A stretch of DNA of 64,000 nucleotides from Paralcaligenes sp. KSB-10 (GTDB taxonomy: Bacteria; Pseudomonadota; Gammaproteobacteria; Burkholderiales; Burkholderiaceae_B), in NCBI RefSeq assembly GCF_021266465.1, contig NZ_CP089848.1:3410001-3474000 (forward strand), in the 5' to 3' direction. Under the pieces are notes generated by a model, which had not been told where the DNA came from, did no database searches, and worked only from the letters and a program-made list of their open reading frames with translations. Below are positions 9,031 through 20,100 of this stretch, piece after piece. Every line of letters starts with the position of its first letter. Position 1 is the first letter of the stretch. A program made the translations under genes and the position numbers.

Positions 9031-9252
9031 CGCAGGGTGGGCGGTGCTGTGTAGTCCGGCACGTCCAGCGGTCGTGGTGCTACGCACCCCGACTGCCCGG
9101 GTCTGCCTCGTCCAGGCGGGCGTCGGGCGAACTCGCGTCGCCCCGCGGCGCGGGGCGACACTCAGACAGCGCCCGCCGAAGGCCCCCGCCTTCCCTTCGT
9201 CAGCACCCGGCGCTGGACTACCGCCGGACTACACAGCACCGCCCACCCTGCG
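9031..9252. repeat. nested palindromic repeat cassette 1
   Basis: The outer arms 9031-9060 and 9223-9252 are inverted repeats of about 30 bp (the left arm begins CGCAGGGTGGGCGG, the right arm ends in its complement). Shorter inverted matches such as GTCCAGCG/CGCTGGAC lie inside. They enclose a GC-rich 91-bp core (9106-9196) that recurs inverted at 9406-9496. No gene is supported between 8901 and 9642, so the two cassettes account for most of this 742-base gap. Function is unknown. Confidence 0.85.
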
Positions 9253-9349
9253 GCTTGCGTTGAGGAAATGCATAGAGAGAAGCGTTGAGGTCATGCATCG
9301 AGGTATACGCTGAGTCGGCAAGTTCATTCCAGGCATGCCATTACGTGAG

Positions 9350-9550
9350 CCGTCTATCGGGGATAGGGTCAGGACCGGCGTAAGGCGTGCGCCGGATGCT
9401 ACCGTAGGGAAGGCGGGGGCTTTCGGCGGGCGCTGTCTGAGTGGCGCCCCGCGCCGCGGGGCGACGCGAGTTCGCCCGACGCCCGCCTGGACGAGGTAGA
9501 TCCGGATCAAGCACGCCGTGCCGGTCCTGACCCTATCCCCGATAGACGGC
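9350..9550. repeat. nested palindromic repeat cassette 2
   Basis: The outer arms 9350-9379 and 9521-9550 are inverted repeats (built on CCGTCTATCGGGGATAGGG and its complement) and differ in sequence from the arms of cassette 1. The core 9406-9496 is nearly the reverse complement of the core 9106-9196, with only scattered differences. The architecture is therefore conserved: cassette-specific arms around a common core. This suggests a dispersed intergenic repeat family rather than a simple duplication. Confidence 0.85.
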
Positions 9551-9642
9551 GTCTTTAAATACCAAAGCTACCCACCCATCAAACCCCGTAAACACTCGAA
9601 CCAAAAAGGCACTCACGCTACGGCACCGGCACCGAGCTCATC

Positions 9643-10506
9643 CTACTCAGGCCCACAGCTATAGCGAAAACTGTCGTCCAATTCCTGGGGCAACACCAGC
9701 GTCTGAAACCCGCGAGCGCGGGCATCGGCGCAGAGCGCGGCACGCGCCTTCGGGTTCGTACGATACGAGGCGGCATACTCGGCATTGAACACAGGTTTGC
9801 CATCGCTGATAAAGGCCTGATAACCATCGCACTCCTTATATTCATGGCATTGCTCGTTGACCGCAAAATCAAAATACTCCGCCAGATCGGCCAGTTGATC
9901 CACATCGTTTTTCAAGCCTATGGACAAGCCCAGACTATGCGCTTCAGCGGCCAGGAAACGGTTATAGTCCAGTTGCGTATCCGCTGTCAGCGGCAATCCG
10001 CTTTTGTTGGCATAACCATCCACATTGTCCGGCTCCACACCATTGCATCCCTTCCTGGCCGCCAGAGCCAGCCGTGCGCGCATGATCTGCCGCACATTGG
10101 GCGAACGCGTATCGAGCCATCTTTCCCCAGCCCAGCCATCCAGGCTACTTCCCATATCGGCCGGTTTGAATCGGGGAAAATCGGATCGCCAATCTTCGGA
10201 ACTGCCGGCAGAGAAATAACAAACCACCTTCCGCCCCGCAGCCTGTAGCGCCCGAATGGCGGAAACCGGCGTATCGAACAAATCGATGTCGTAAACGGTG
10301 GCTACATGCGATGTGTTGAGCTCTCCGCTCAGTTGCCATTGCCAGGTGTCGGTCAAACCCGGTCGCCAGTAAGACGGCGGCAAAGCGGCGGCAACGTGAT
10401 CGCCGCCGACGGGGCTTCCTCCCCCTGTACATCCCGCCAAAAAGGCCAGGGTGACCAGTCCCAACCTTCGCCACCATGCGCAGAGCGCAAGCCCCGTACT
10501 GTTCAA
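9643..10506 (-). CDS. GH114-like (endo-alpha-1,4-polygalactosaminidase family) lipoprotein
   Basis: A 287-residue protein with a lipoprotein signal (LAFLAGC; lipid-modified Cys at residue 26) followed by a TIM-barrel of the GH114 type. Typical stretches are WQWQLSG, VYDIDLFDT, VVCYFSAGSSEDWR, the acidic motif GCNGVEPDNVDGY (candidate catalytic Glu/Asp near residue 160) and the late GLKNDVDQ. Family members cleave alpha-1,4-galactosaminan and are related to the hydrolase part of PelA. No pel genes are nearby, so a role in exopolysaccharide turnover at the cell surface is inferred. It lies 76 bases behind the S10 peptidase on the same strand. Confidence 0.85.
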   Translation of the reverse strand: MNSTGLALCAWWRRLGLVTLAFLAGCTGGGSPVGGDHVAAALPPSYWRPGLTDTWQWQLSGELNTSHVATVYDIDLFDTPVSAIRALQAAGRKVVCYFSAGSSEDWRSDFPRFKPADMGSSLDGWAGERWLDTRSPNVRQIMRARLALAARKGCNGVEPDNVDGYANKSGLPLTADTQLDYNRFLAAEAHSLGLSIGLKNDVDQLADLAEYFDFAVNEQCHEYKECDGYQAFISDGKPVFNAEYAASYRTNPKARAALCADARARGFQTLVLPQELDDSFRYSCGPE

Positions 10507-10582
10507 TTGAATCCCCCGATGGTTTGATGCAGCCAGTATATCGAGTACGGCTCTATCCCGTTGGAGGAATGCAAACCCGGTG

Positions 10583-12145
10583 CTAACCCGCCTTGCGCGC
10601 CTGCAATGCCCTGATACGCATCATCGCCGGATGATCGGAGATCGCTTCGTCGATCAACTTTGCCAGATCCGCCTTCAATGCCGTTCGCGACCCGGCATCA
10701 AGGTAGATCATGTGTCCGGACGGATAGAATCCCAGTCTGAGATTCTTGCGCACAGAGGGATCCACCAACGGCATGTTTTGCAGATCGAGGGCGGTCTGAT
10801 GGAACGGCGTGACGAAATCATAATAGCCATTGGCCGACAGCACCTTCAAGTCGACATTCAGGCTCATCGTGGCCGCCAGGTCTCCCGCGGTATACAGGAT
10901 GATATTGCCTTTGGCATCGATCCCTTTTTGTGCTCCGGTCGGGTCGATATGGCTGAAATCCCAGTTCTGGAAGGCCTGGTCATTGAGATCTGTAAAGGCC
11001 GAGTTCGACGTGAACTTCAGCTCGTCGTTCAGATAACTGTTCCACATGGCCGTATAGACCCCCGATACCGCCGTCATGGTTGGGTCATTGCCGCCCGAGT
11101 TCGGCGCGATATTTTTAGCGATGCCCGTGTCAATGCCCGTCACACGGCCGTCATACGATCCCAATGCCAGTCCTTTGTCTTGCAGCAGGCCGGTAAGAAA
11201 CAGTGACCGCCCTTGGGTGTCGCTTGCGGCAAGATCAAGATTCCACGCCATCAGCGTCGCCTGGTCGATCCCCGTGTAATCGCCAAGCCGCTTTATCGTG
11301 GCCGGCCTGGTTTTCGGAAATTCCCGCAGTGCCGTCGCGTAGTCGCCCTGCGCAAAGGAGCGGACGGTTTCCATGAATGACGACAACTGCGCGGGCCGTG
11401 GATGAACCCCGACCTTCTTGTGATACCAGGCATCGGCCGCGGCGGTCGGCAAGACGCCGATCGGATTGCCGGCCTGGGCGTAATCGAGAATTGACGATTG
11501 AATCGTCACACCATTCAGATCGACGCCGTCTTCATGCAGCACGTACGAGAGCACGGCGCTGCGGGCCGTGCCATACGATTCGCCAAACAGGAACTTCGGT
11601 GAATTCCAGCGATCGTTCGCGGTGAGGTAGCGTTTGATGAACTGGGTGATCGATCTCGCATCCTGATCCACGCCCCAGAAATCCTTGTTCTTGAACGGAG
11701 CAACCGCAGCCGAATACCCCGTGCCGACCGGATTGATGAAAATCAGATCGCTCTTGTCGAGCAAGCTGTCGGGATTGTCTTCGAGCGTGTACGGCGCGGG
11801 CGGTGTAAAGCCCGGCATGGCCGTTTTGATGCGCTTGGGTGCAAACGAACCCAGCAGGACGAAAACCGATGACGATCCCGGCCCTCCATTGTAGAAAAAC
11901 GTGACGGGGCGATTTTCGGGAGCAGGCCCGTCGAGCGTGAAGGCGACATAGAACACTTTCGCGCACGGCTTCGAGCTGCTGGAATCGACAGCGACCAAAT
12001 GCCCCGCTGTCGCCGTATACGCAAATGCGTGAACGCCAAGCTTGATCGTATGATGCGTGACCGCCGCGTTCTCGCTTGCGTCAGCAACCGAATCATCGGG
12101 CCCGTTGCCGTACGGAGTTGGGTCGAAACAGGGTTCAGAGCGCAT
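10583..12145 (-). CDS. serine carboxypeptidase-like protein (peptidase S10)
   Basis: A 520-residue S10 protein. The oxyanion motif NGGPGSSS is at about 87-93, the nucleophile motif GESYGTARS at about 188-196 (Ser190), an Asp in NGYYDFVTPF (about 443) and the catalytic His in YPSGHM (about 478). S10 enzymes remove C-terminal residues at acidic pH. No signal peptide is visible at the chosen start. That ATG overlaps the end of the S53 gene by 11 bases and has AAGGAAGG upstream; the longer frame to 12274 lies within S53 and is not credible. Coupled translation with the endopeptidase suggests sequential protein breakdown. Confidence 0.88.
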   Translation of the reverse strand: MRSEPCFDPTPYGNGPDDSVADASENAAVTHHTIKLGVHAFAYTATAGHLVAVDSSSSKPCAKVFYVAFTLDGPAPENRPVTFFYNGGPGSSSVFVLLGSFAPKRIKTAMPGFTPPAPYTLEDNPDSLLDKSDLIFINPVGTGYSAAVAPFKNKDFWGVDQDARSITQFIKRYLTANDRWNSPKFLFGESYGTARSAVLSYVLHEDGVDLNGVTIQSSILDYAQAGNPIGVLPTAAADAWYHKKVGVHPRPAQLSSFMETVRSFAQGDYATALREFPKTRPATIKRLGDYTGIDQATLMAWNLDLAASDTQGRSLFLTGLLQDKGLALGSYDGRVTGIDTGIAKNIAPNSGGNDPTMTAVSGVYTAMWNSYLNDELKFTSNSAFTDLNDQAFQNWDFSHIDPTGAQKGIDAKGNIILYTAGDLAATMSLNVDLKVLSANGYYDFVTPFHQTALDLQNMPLVDPSVRKNLRLGFYPSGHMIYLDAGSRTALKADLAKLIDEAISDHPAMMRIRALQARKAG

Positions 12146-13694
12146 CGGCCACCTTCCTTCCGTTCGGACTGCCCAGGCCCGTGCAGGCATCCCATCCCGA
12201 TGAAGCGGCAAAACCGCCGTTGTCGCCTTGCGTAATATCGTTGAAGGCCTCGGGCTGCCGATACAATTTCGCATTCACATACCCGACTGCCTGTCCTCTG
12301 GATGCATTGATCCGGGCGATGAGCGCCGCCCATAAAGGCGCCACGGCGCTTGTACCCCCCACGACCTCCTCGGTGCCATCGATAAGCACTTGATACCCGG
12401 TCATGGGATCGGCATCGCCCGCAACGTCCGGAACACCTCGCCCGGAGAGGGCCGTACTGCCGCCATTGCGGCCTTTTACCATCAACGTTCGCTGCCACAC
12501 AGGCAAATCGAATAGAGCACTGACACCGCCGCCTCCGGCACCGCCTTGTTCGCCATCGTTCCACACCACTTCATTCAGGATGGCATTACCGGCCGCGCGC
12601 AGGCTTGTACCGCCGCACGCCAGCACATAAGGGCTGGAAGCCGGAAAATCAACATGATTCGCACCATCGGAGACGCCGTCGCTCGCGCCATTGTCTCCCG
12701 AAGCGGCACAGACCGTTATTCCCATCGCGGCGGCGGCTTGCAGCGCATCGTTGAACGCGCGTATCGACTGCGGTGTCCAGGCGGGTTCCGGGCCGCCCCA
12801 ACTGATCGAAATTATCGATGGCTTATTGTCGGCGTCGTGCACCGCACTATTCAATGCGCTGAGAAAACCCGCATCGCTATTGGTAGAGAAATAAACGGCA
12901 ATGTCGGCTTCGGGTGCAATCGCGCCGGCGATCTCGATATCGAGCATGACTTCCCCGTCTGGCCCGCTCGGATCGCCGCTTGGCGGATGGCTTGCACCAT
13001 CCACCGAAACCACCGTCACCACCGGAGGCCTCAAGCCCAGTTTCGAAAAATAGGCCGACAGATCGCCTGGACTGTATCCGCCCCCAAGCTCGATAAGGCC
13101 TATGCATTGCCCTTTGCCCGCATTGTCCGGAAAGTTGTAGAGCGAAGCGATCTGCGTCGGTAGATAAGAGATGCGGGCGGCTTGCCGCGCTATCCGGAAC
13201 GGCGGACGAAGGCGAAAATGAGATCGCGCCTGCGGACGATTATCGAGGCCAAGGACTGCGGTCACAATCTCTTTGAGCTCCTCGGGAATATGCAGCGGGC
13301 CGATTCGTCCGCGATAGCTGCCAAGAATGTGCTCGTACCCCTGCAGGTCGACATTGAACGCGGCATTGAACTGCGCGACCGTTCCCGCCAGAACGACATT
13401 GCTGCCAGCCGCATTCTTGCGTAGCACGCGAAGGCCGTATCGATCTGCAAATTCGGCGACTCTGGCGATATCCTGCGATGCGGCACTGAATTTTCGCGCA
13501 AATTCCTCACGCGACAGACAAGCCGGCGTGCTTTCTCCTGCGACAAGCCGATCGGCAATGCGACGCAACTCGTCATCGCCCCGGCGCCTCATCAGCACCG
13601 TTACTTCCAGTTGTTCTACCGGGTCGGCAGCGCCGACACACCGCGCCCCGGCAAGCTCTGCCCGCTCGCTACCCGAAAGAGGAAACTTTGCCAT
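12135..13694 (-). CDS. sedolisin / kumamolisin-like serine-carboxyl peptidase (S53)
   Basis: A 519-residue pro-enzyme. An activation domain spans about residues 20-150. In the catalytic domain Glu248 and Asp252 lie in DGEVMLDIE, the oxyanion Asp334 in ASGDNGASDG, and the nucleophile Ser449 in GGTSAVAP. A calcium-site-like ITQGDNGGF is near 487-495. All catalytic residues of the family are kept. Sedolisins are acid endopeptidases usually secreted with a prodomain; no obvious signal peptide is present. Start 13694 (AGGG upstream) is preferred to an in-frame ATG 16 codons earlier. It is the first gene of the pair with the S10 peptidase. Confidence 0.9.
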   Translation of the reverse strand: MAKFPLSGSERAELAGARCVGAADPVEQLEVTVLMRRRGDDELRRIADRLVAGESTPACLSREEFARKFSAASQDIARVAEFADRYGLRVLRKNAAGSNVVLAGTVAQFNAAFNVDLQGYEHILGSYRGRIGPLHIPEELKEIVTAVLGLDNRPQARSHFRLRPPFRIARQAARISYLPTQIASLYNFPDNAGKGQCIGLIELGGGYSPGDLSAYFSKLGLRPPVVTVVSVDGASHPPSGDPSGPDGEVMLDIEIAGAIAPEADIAVYFSTNSDAGFLSALNSAVHDADNKPSIISISWGGPEPAWTPQSIRAFNDALQAAAAMGITVCAASGDNGASDGVSDGANHVDFPASSPYVLACGGTSLRAAGNAILNEVVWNDGEQGGAGGGGVSALFDLPVWQRTLMVKGRNGGSTALSGRGVPDVAGDADPMTGYQVLIDGTEEVVGGTSAVAPLWAALIARINASRGQAVGYVNAKLYRQPEAFNDITQGDNGGFAASSGWDACTGLGSPNGRKVADAL

Positions 13695-13955
13695 GATGCC
13701 GACCCTCCAAAGTTGGAAAGCATGTACCAGATAAATCGGCAATCAACTCCAACCATGTCTTCAATTTAGCAACACGACCGACGCGGCACAAGCGCCTGCA
13801 ATACGTTCTTACACATGCTCACGGATCGAACTGCAGCTCGGTACACGGCAACAATGCGGGGGCCGCTTATGGATAGTCGCCCAATCCCATCGGATAGCGC
13901 GTATGCTGTAGTGAGCCATCTGGCATACAACTGTAGTCTCTCAAGGAGTATATCC

Positions 13956-14093
13956 ATGGCCAAAGGTCAATTACGCGGGAACAAAGAGGCAAAAAAGCCC
14001 AAGCAGCCTCCAAAGCCCGCAATGCCCGCTTCGCCGTTTGGCGCCGCCTCCACCAAAGGAGGGGCACAGACATCCGACACCAAGAAGAAATAA
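13956..14093 (+). CDS. small conserved basic protein (45 aa)
   Basis: A 45-residue protein starting MAKGQLRGNKEAKKPKQPPK and rich in Lys, Pro and Ala. A clear ribosome site (AAGGAG) lies 7 bases upstream. Small proteins beginning MAKGQxRxNxExKKPK are widespread in proteobacteria as uncharacterised proteins, so it is probably real. The function is unknown; the charge suggests nucleic-acid or membrane contact. It ends 64 bases before the glucan synthase start and may share its transcript. The frame opens upstream at 13815, but those residues look non-coding. Confidence 0.72.
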   Translation: MAKGQLRGNKEAKKPKQPPKPAMPASPFGAASTKGGAQTSDTKKK

Positions 14094-14157
14094 ACGGGGG
14101 GCTCTTTGCGCTGGCCCTGGCGACTGCGAAACGCCGGCGCCGGCCGGAGGGGTGCTC

Positions 14158-17100
14158 ATGAAATCGATTTTTTCTTACGCTTTCAGGAATCGCCCTGCCG
14201 TGCCGCCATGGGACGATCAGGCACCGGTAAGGGAAGAGCTTTTCGGTATAGAACGACTCGAGCAACATGCTGAAAGCCTCGCTGCGGCGCAGCGGGTCAC
14301 CACCAGGCCGCCCAAGGTGCTGCCTTTGCACACCCGGCTCGATGACAATGCAGCCGTTTTGCTTGCTGCCTATAAGGCGAGTGCCGCCGAACTCGAAGGC
14401 GGCGAAGGGGTTGTACCCGCCGCCGAATGGCTGCTCGACAATTATCATGTCGTCGAAGAACAGATCCGCGAGATTCGGGATGATTTGCCGCCTGGCTATT
14501 ATCGCCAATTGCCGAAACTGGCGGAGGGGCCATTTGCCGGATATCCAAGGGTCTTCGGTCTTGCGTGGGCCTTTGTGGCGCACACAGACAGCCACTTCGA
14601 CCCAGACATATTGCGGCGGTTCATTACCGCCTACCAACGCGTTCAGCCCCTTACCATCGGCGAGCTATGGGCAGTGGCAATCACACTGCGAATTGTCCTT
14701 GTCGAGAACCTGCGCCGATTGGCTGACCAGATCACCGCCGGGCGAGGCGAGAGAGCGGATGCCGACACGCTGACGAATCAGTTGCTGGTATCGGGTTCGT
14801 CCCGATCTGCGTTGGAATCAGACATCTCCACGCGCTCCTCCGGGCATTTGTCGGAACTCTTCGCCGCTCAACTCGCAAAACGGCTGAGGGACCAGGATCC
14901 AAGAACCACCCCGGCACTAGGATGGCTGGAGAAGCGGCTTGGGCTTCAAGGCGCATCCATCGAAGACGTAGTGCTCCACTCCCAGCAAAGACAAGGAGCC
15001 TCCAACGTCACGGTGCGCAACGTTATCACCAGCATGCGGCTTATTTCCAATATCGACTGGGCCGAATTGTTCGAAAGCGTGAGCCTTGTTGACGAACGGT
15101 TGCGCACAGCCAGCACCTTTGCGGCGATGGATTTTTCGACACGCAATCTGTATCGGAGCGCCATCGAACAACTGGCTCGTGGCTCGTCATTCTCGGAACT
15201 CGACATTGCCGATCGGGTACTACAGGTCTCGCACGCAGCGGCCGAGAACGCGGCCAGTAGCGTTGCGACCGAACGCGTTGGCGATCCCGGCTACCATCTG
15301 ATTGCCGAAGGCCGCCGGGCATTCGAGCAGACGATCAAATTCCGCCCCTCCGCGCGGCTGCGGATCAGCCGTTTCAACATTCACCTGGGTATTGGCGGCT
15401 ATGTCGCCGGGGTCCTGTCTGCCACAACGGCTTTGCTGGTTCTTGGGCTCTGGACGCTTGCCGCTTCCGGCATTGGGCCCGGCTGGCTTGCACTGTTTGC
15501 GCTGATTGGCTTTCTTCCGGCAACCGAAATAGCGACGGCACTCGTCAACCGCGCAATTACGTGGAGTTTCGGCGCAACAACCCTGCCGGGTCTGGAGCTC
15601 GCGGCAGGCGTCCCGCAATCGCTTCGGACTCTCGTCGCTGTACCTACATTACTGACCGGCGAAGCCGATCTACGGGAACAAATCGAACGGCTCGAAGTCC
15701 ATCACCTGGCCGGCGCCAGCGGCGACCTGAGCTTCGCTCTCCTGACGGACGGACTTGACGCCGATCAGGAAGTTCTCGAAAGCGACGCACATCTGCTGAC
15801 CGTAGCGATCGAAGCGATCGAACAACTCAACCGCCATTACGGACCGGGGCCCGCCGGCGACCGCTTTCTTCTGCTGCATCGGCATCGCGTCTTCAATGCC
15901 GGCGAAAACAAATGGATGGGATGGGAGCGCAAAAGAGGCAAGCTGCATGAACTCAACCGGCTCCTGCGCGGGGCTACCGACACGACATTCATGCCCATCG
16001 CGGGGCGCCCGCCGCAGGTACCTCCCGATGTGCGCTACGTCATCACTCTGGATGCCGACACCAGACTGCCCCGGGATGCCGCATTGCGGCTAATCGGCAA
16101 AATGGCCCATCCACTGAACCGTCCAAAATTCAGCGATGCCCAACAGCGCGTCGTCGACGGTTATGCCATTCTTCAGCCGCGCGTCACTCCTTCGCTGCCG
16201 ATCGGCCGCGAAGGCTCTCTCTACCAAAGAGTCTTCTCCAGCCCTGGCGGTATGGATCCCTATGCAGCGGCGGTCTCCGACGTCTACCAGGATCTCTTCG
16301 GGGAAGGCTCCTATACAGGCAAGGGCATCTACGATATCGATGCGTTCGAGGCGGCTTTGAGCGGCCGTGTTCCCCAGAGCACGATGCTCAGCCATGATCT
16401 CTTCGAAGGTATTTTCGCACGCGCCGGCCTGGCCTCCGATGTCGAAGTCGTCGAGGAATTTCCATCCCGCTACGATGTCGCGGCAAAGCGCCAGCATCGC
16501 TGGACCCGCGGCGACTGGCAACTCCTACCCTGGATTTTCAAACGCCGCACAGGGGCCAACGCCGTACCCTTGATCGGCCGCTGGAAAATGCTGGACAACC
16601 TCAGGCGATCTCTGTTTGCGCCGTTCACCCTGCTGGCCCTGTGCCTGTGCTGGCTGCTGCCGGCTCCCGCGGGCGTGGAAGCGGTCATGCTAGTGCTCGC
16701 CGCCATCGCTATTCCCGCATTCCTGCCCACCCTGTTTTCCATACTTCCGCGTCAGAGCGGCATTCGCCTGCGCAATCACTTTCGCAGCCTGACTACCGAC
16801 CTGCGGCTAGCGGCCCAGCAAACGATTCTTTCCATCGTTTTCCTGCCCGATCAGGCCTGGCGCATGGGGGATGCGATCGCAAGAACGCTGATCCGGTTAT
16901 TCCGGACTCGCCGCCACCTTCTCGAATGGACCACAGCCGCGCAATCCAAGGGACGCCCGCGCCCCGATCTCTTTGGCTTTTACCGGCAAATGGCGGGAGG
17001 CACATTGCTCGGCCTCTTCATGGCTATCGCCGCAATCGCCATTGCGCCGTTGTCGTGGCCGCTGGCGCTGCCCTTCGCCTTGCTGTGGCTGGCGGCACCG

Positions 17101-20100
17101 GCGCTCGCCTTGTGGGCCAGCAGATCAGAGACGGTTGCGCGGCAACTCGCCATGTCAAGCTCCGATGCGCGCGACTTGCGTCTTATCGCGCGCCGCACCT
17201 GGCGTTTCTTCGAAACGCTGGTGACGCCATCAGACAACATGCTGCCGCCGGACAACTTCCAGGAAACTCCCAAGCCGGTCATTGCACACCGGACTTCGCC
17301 GACCAACATAGGGCTGTATTTGCTCTCCACCGTCGCCGCCCGCGACTTTGGCTGGGCGGGAACCGCCGAAACCGTCGAACGGCTGGAAGCGACGTTCGAC
17401 ACATTGCAGAAGCTGCATCGGTTCAGAGGGCATTTTTTCAACTGGTACGCAACACAGGATCTGCGCGCACTTGATCCTGTTTACATTTCATCCGTCGACA
17501 GCGGAAATCTTGCCGGCCATCTGATTGCCCTCGCCAACGCCTGTGAAGAATGGGCGCAAGCCTCGTCGGTCCAGGACGCCAGACAGGGCATGAGGGACAA
17601 TCTGCAACTGGCGCGCGAAGCCGCCCATGCTCTGCCGTCGGCGAGCGGCGAGCCAGGACAGCAACTGACTTCCATACTTGACGAGATCGGAACAAAGCTG
17701 AGCAACGACGGGCAAGGAATCGAAACCTTGTTTCCGACACTCAAGCGGCTTGCCGACAAGGGCGCCAAGGCCGCTCGCAATATATTGCCGATGGCCGAGG
17801 ACGACCCCTCTCCTGATCTGATCTTCTGGATCGAGGCGCTCGGAAAAGCAGCGGCCGAACATAATCGCGACAGGCTGCAGATCGCCGCCGAACCGCATAT
17901 TCTGAAAGACCGCCTGAATGCGCTCGCCGCCTTGGCACGCGAGATGGCTCTTGCAATGGATTTTGCGTTTCTCCTCGATCCTGATCGAAAATTGCTGTCG
18001 ATCGGCTATTCCCTGGTCGACAATAGCCTCGACTCCAATTGCTACGATCTGCTTGCTTCGGAAGCGCGGCTTGCCAGCCTGTTCGCCATAGCCAAGGGAG
18101 ACGTTGCAACGCGGCACTGGCTGCGTCTGGGCCGGGCAGCGACCCCGCTTGGAGCCGGGTCGGCGCTGATCTCCTGGTCGGGGTCCATGTTCGAATACCT
18201 GATGCCATCGCTGGTGATGCGCGCACCGGCTGGCAGCCTGCTTCAGCAGACCAATCGGTTGGTGGTGCAACGCCAGGAGCTTTATGGGCGATCGCTCGGC
18301 ATCCCCTGGGGGATCTCGGAATCTGCCTACAACGCCCGCGACATGGAATTCACTTATCAGTATTCCAATTTCGGCGTTCCAGGCCTGGGCTTGAAGCGCG
18401 GCCTGGCCGAAAACCTGGTCATTGCGCCCTACGCAACGGGCCTGGCGGCCATGGTGGATCCGCAGGGCGCTCGACGCAACTACGACCGTCTGGCCGAACT
18501 CGGGGCACTTGGCCGCTACGGCTTCTACGAGGCTCTCGACTTTACCCGTTCCCGGCTTCCCGACGATGAAGATGTCGCAATCGTGCGCAACTTCATGGCC
18601 CATCACCAGGGAATGACCATCGTTGCCCTGGCCAATGCGTTGCACGATAGTCAGATGCGTACCCGTTTCCATCGCGAGCCCATGATCAAGGCCTGCGAAC
18701 TCCTGCTCCAGGAACGCATGCCCCGGGACGTCGCCGTGGCTCATCCTCGAGCCGAAGAAGTAAAGGCTTCGATCGACGCCGGCGCCGTGGCACCCACGGT
18801 GCGCCGCCTCACCGCGGCATCCGGAAGCGCCCCCATAACTCATTTGCTGTCGAACGGGCGCTACGCGGTGATGCTGACCGCAACGGGCGCGGGCTACAGC
18901 CGCTGGCGCGACATCGCTATAACCCGATGGAACGAGGACTCAACGCGTGACAACTCGGGTTCTTTTATTTTCCTGAAAGACACGCAAAGCGGGAAAGTCT
19001 GGTCCGCCAGCACGCAGCCGGTCGCAAGCGCCGCCGATTACGGGGAAGTTGTCTTCGGCGAGGATCACGCTGAATTCATCCGCCGCGACGGCTCCCTGAC
19101 TACCGTCATGGACGTCCTGGTTTCCGGCGAGGACGACGGCGAAGTCCGCCGCGTGTCGCTGACCAACCGAGGGCGCCGCCCGCGTGAAATCGAACTTACC
19201 TCCTACGCCGAAGTGGTATTGACGACGGTAGCGGCCGATAGTGCGCATCCGGCTTTTGCGAAGATGTTCGTCGTCACCGAGCATCTTGCCGAATTCGATG
19301 CGCTCATCGCAACGCGCCGTCCGCGCGCGCATGACGAACCCTCGATATGGGCCGCCCACTTCGCCGTGGTGGAAGGCGAGATCGTTGCAGACCCGCAATA
19401 CGAATCCGACCGAGCCCGCTTCATGGGCCGAGGACGCACGGTTGCCACAGCCCTTGCCATCGAAGACGGGCAAGCGCTCTCGAATACAGTAGGAACCGTG
19501 CTCGACCCGATCTTTTCACTGAGGCAGCGCGTCCTGATCCCACCCGGCGATGTCGCGCGGGTTTCCTTCTGGACCATTGTCGCATCGTCGCGAGCAGAAC
19601 TCCTGGACCTCGTCGACAAGCACTTTGATCGAAATGCATTCGACAGGGCAAAGACCCTTGCGTGGACCCAAGCCCAGGTCCAACTTCACCATTTGAGCGT
19701 CGAGACCGATGAAGCGGCGGATTTTCAACGCCTGGCCGCGCCAATCCTGTATGCCGATTCAAGATTCAGGGCTCCTTCCGAGGCAATCATCCGCGGAGCG
19801 GGTTGCCAGTCGGGCCTGTGGCCGCACGCGATCTCGGGCGACTTGCCGATCATCCTGCTGCGTATCGACGACATCGATGACATTGCACAGGTTCGCCAAC
19901 TGCTGCGTGCGCACGAATATTGGCGCATGAAGCACCTCGCCGTCGATCTTGTCATCATCAACGAGCGCGCTTCCTCTTATGTGCAGGATCTGCAAATCGA
20001 AATCGATACCGCCGTACGCAGCAGCCAGTCAAGGCCGCGCTTCGACGTGGAGCTTGCGCGAGGCGCGGTCTACGCGCTACGCGCCGACCTCATGAGTGCC

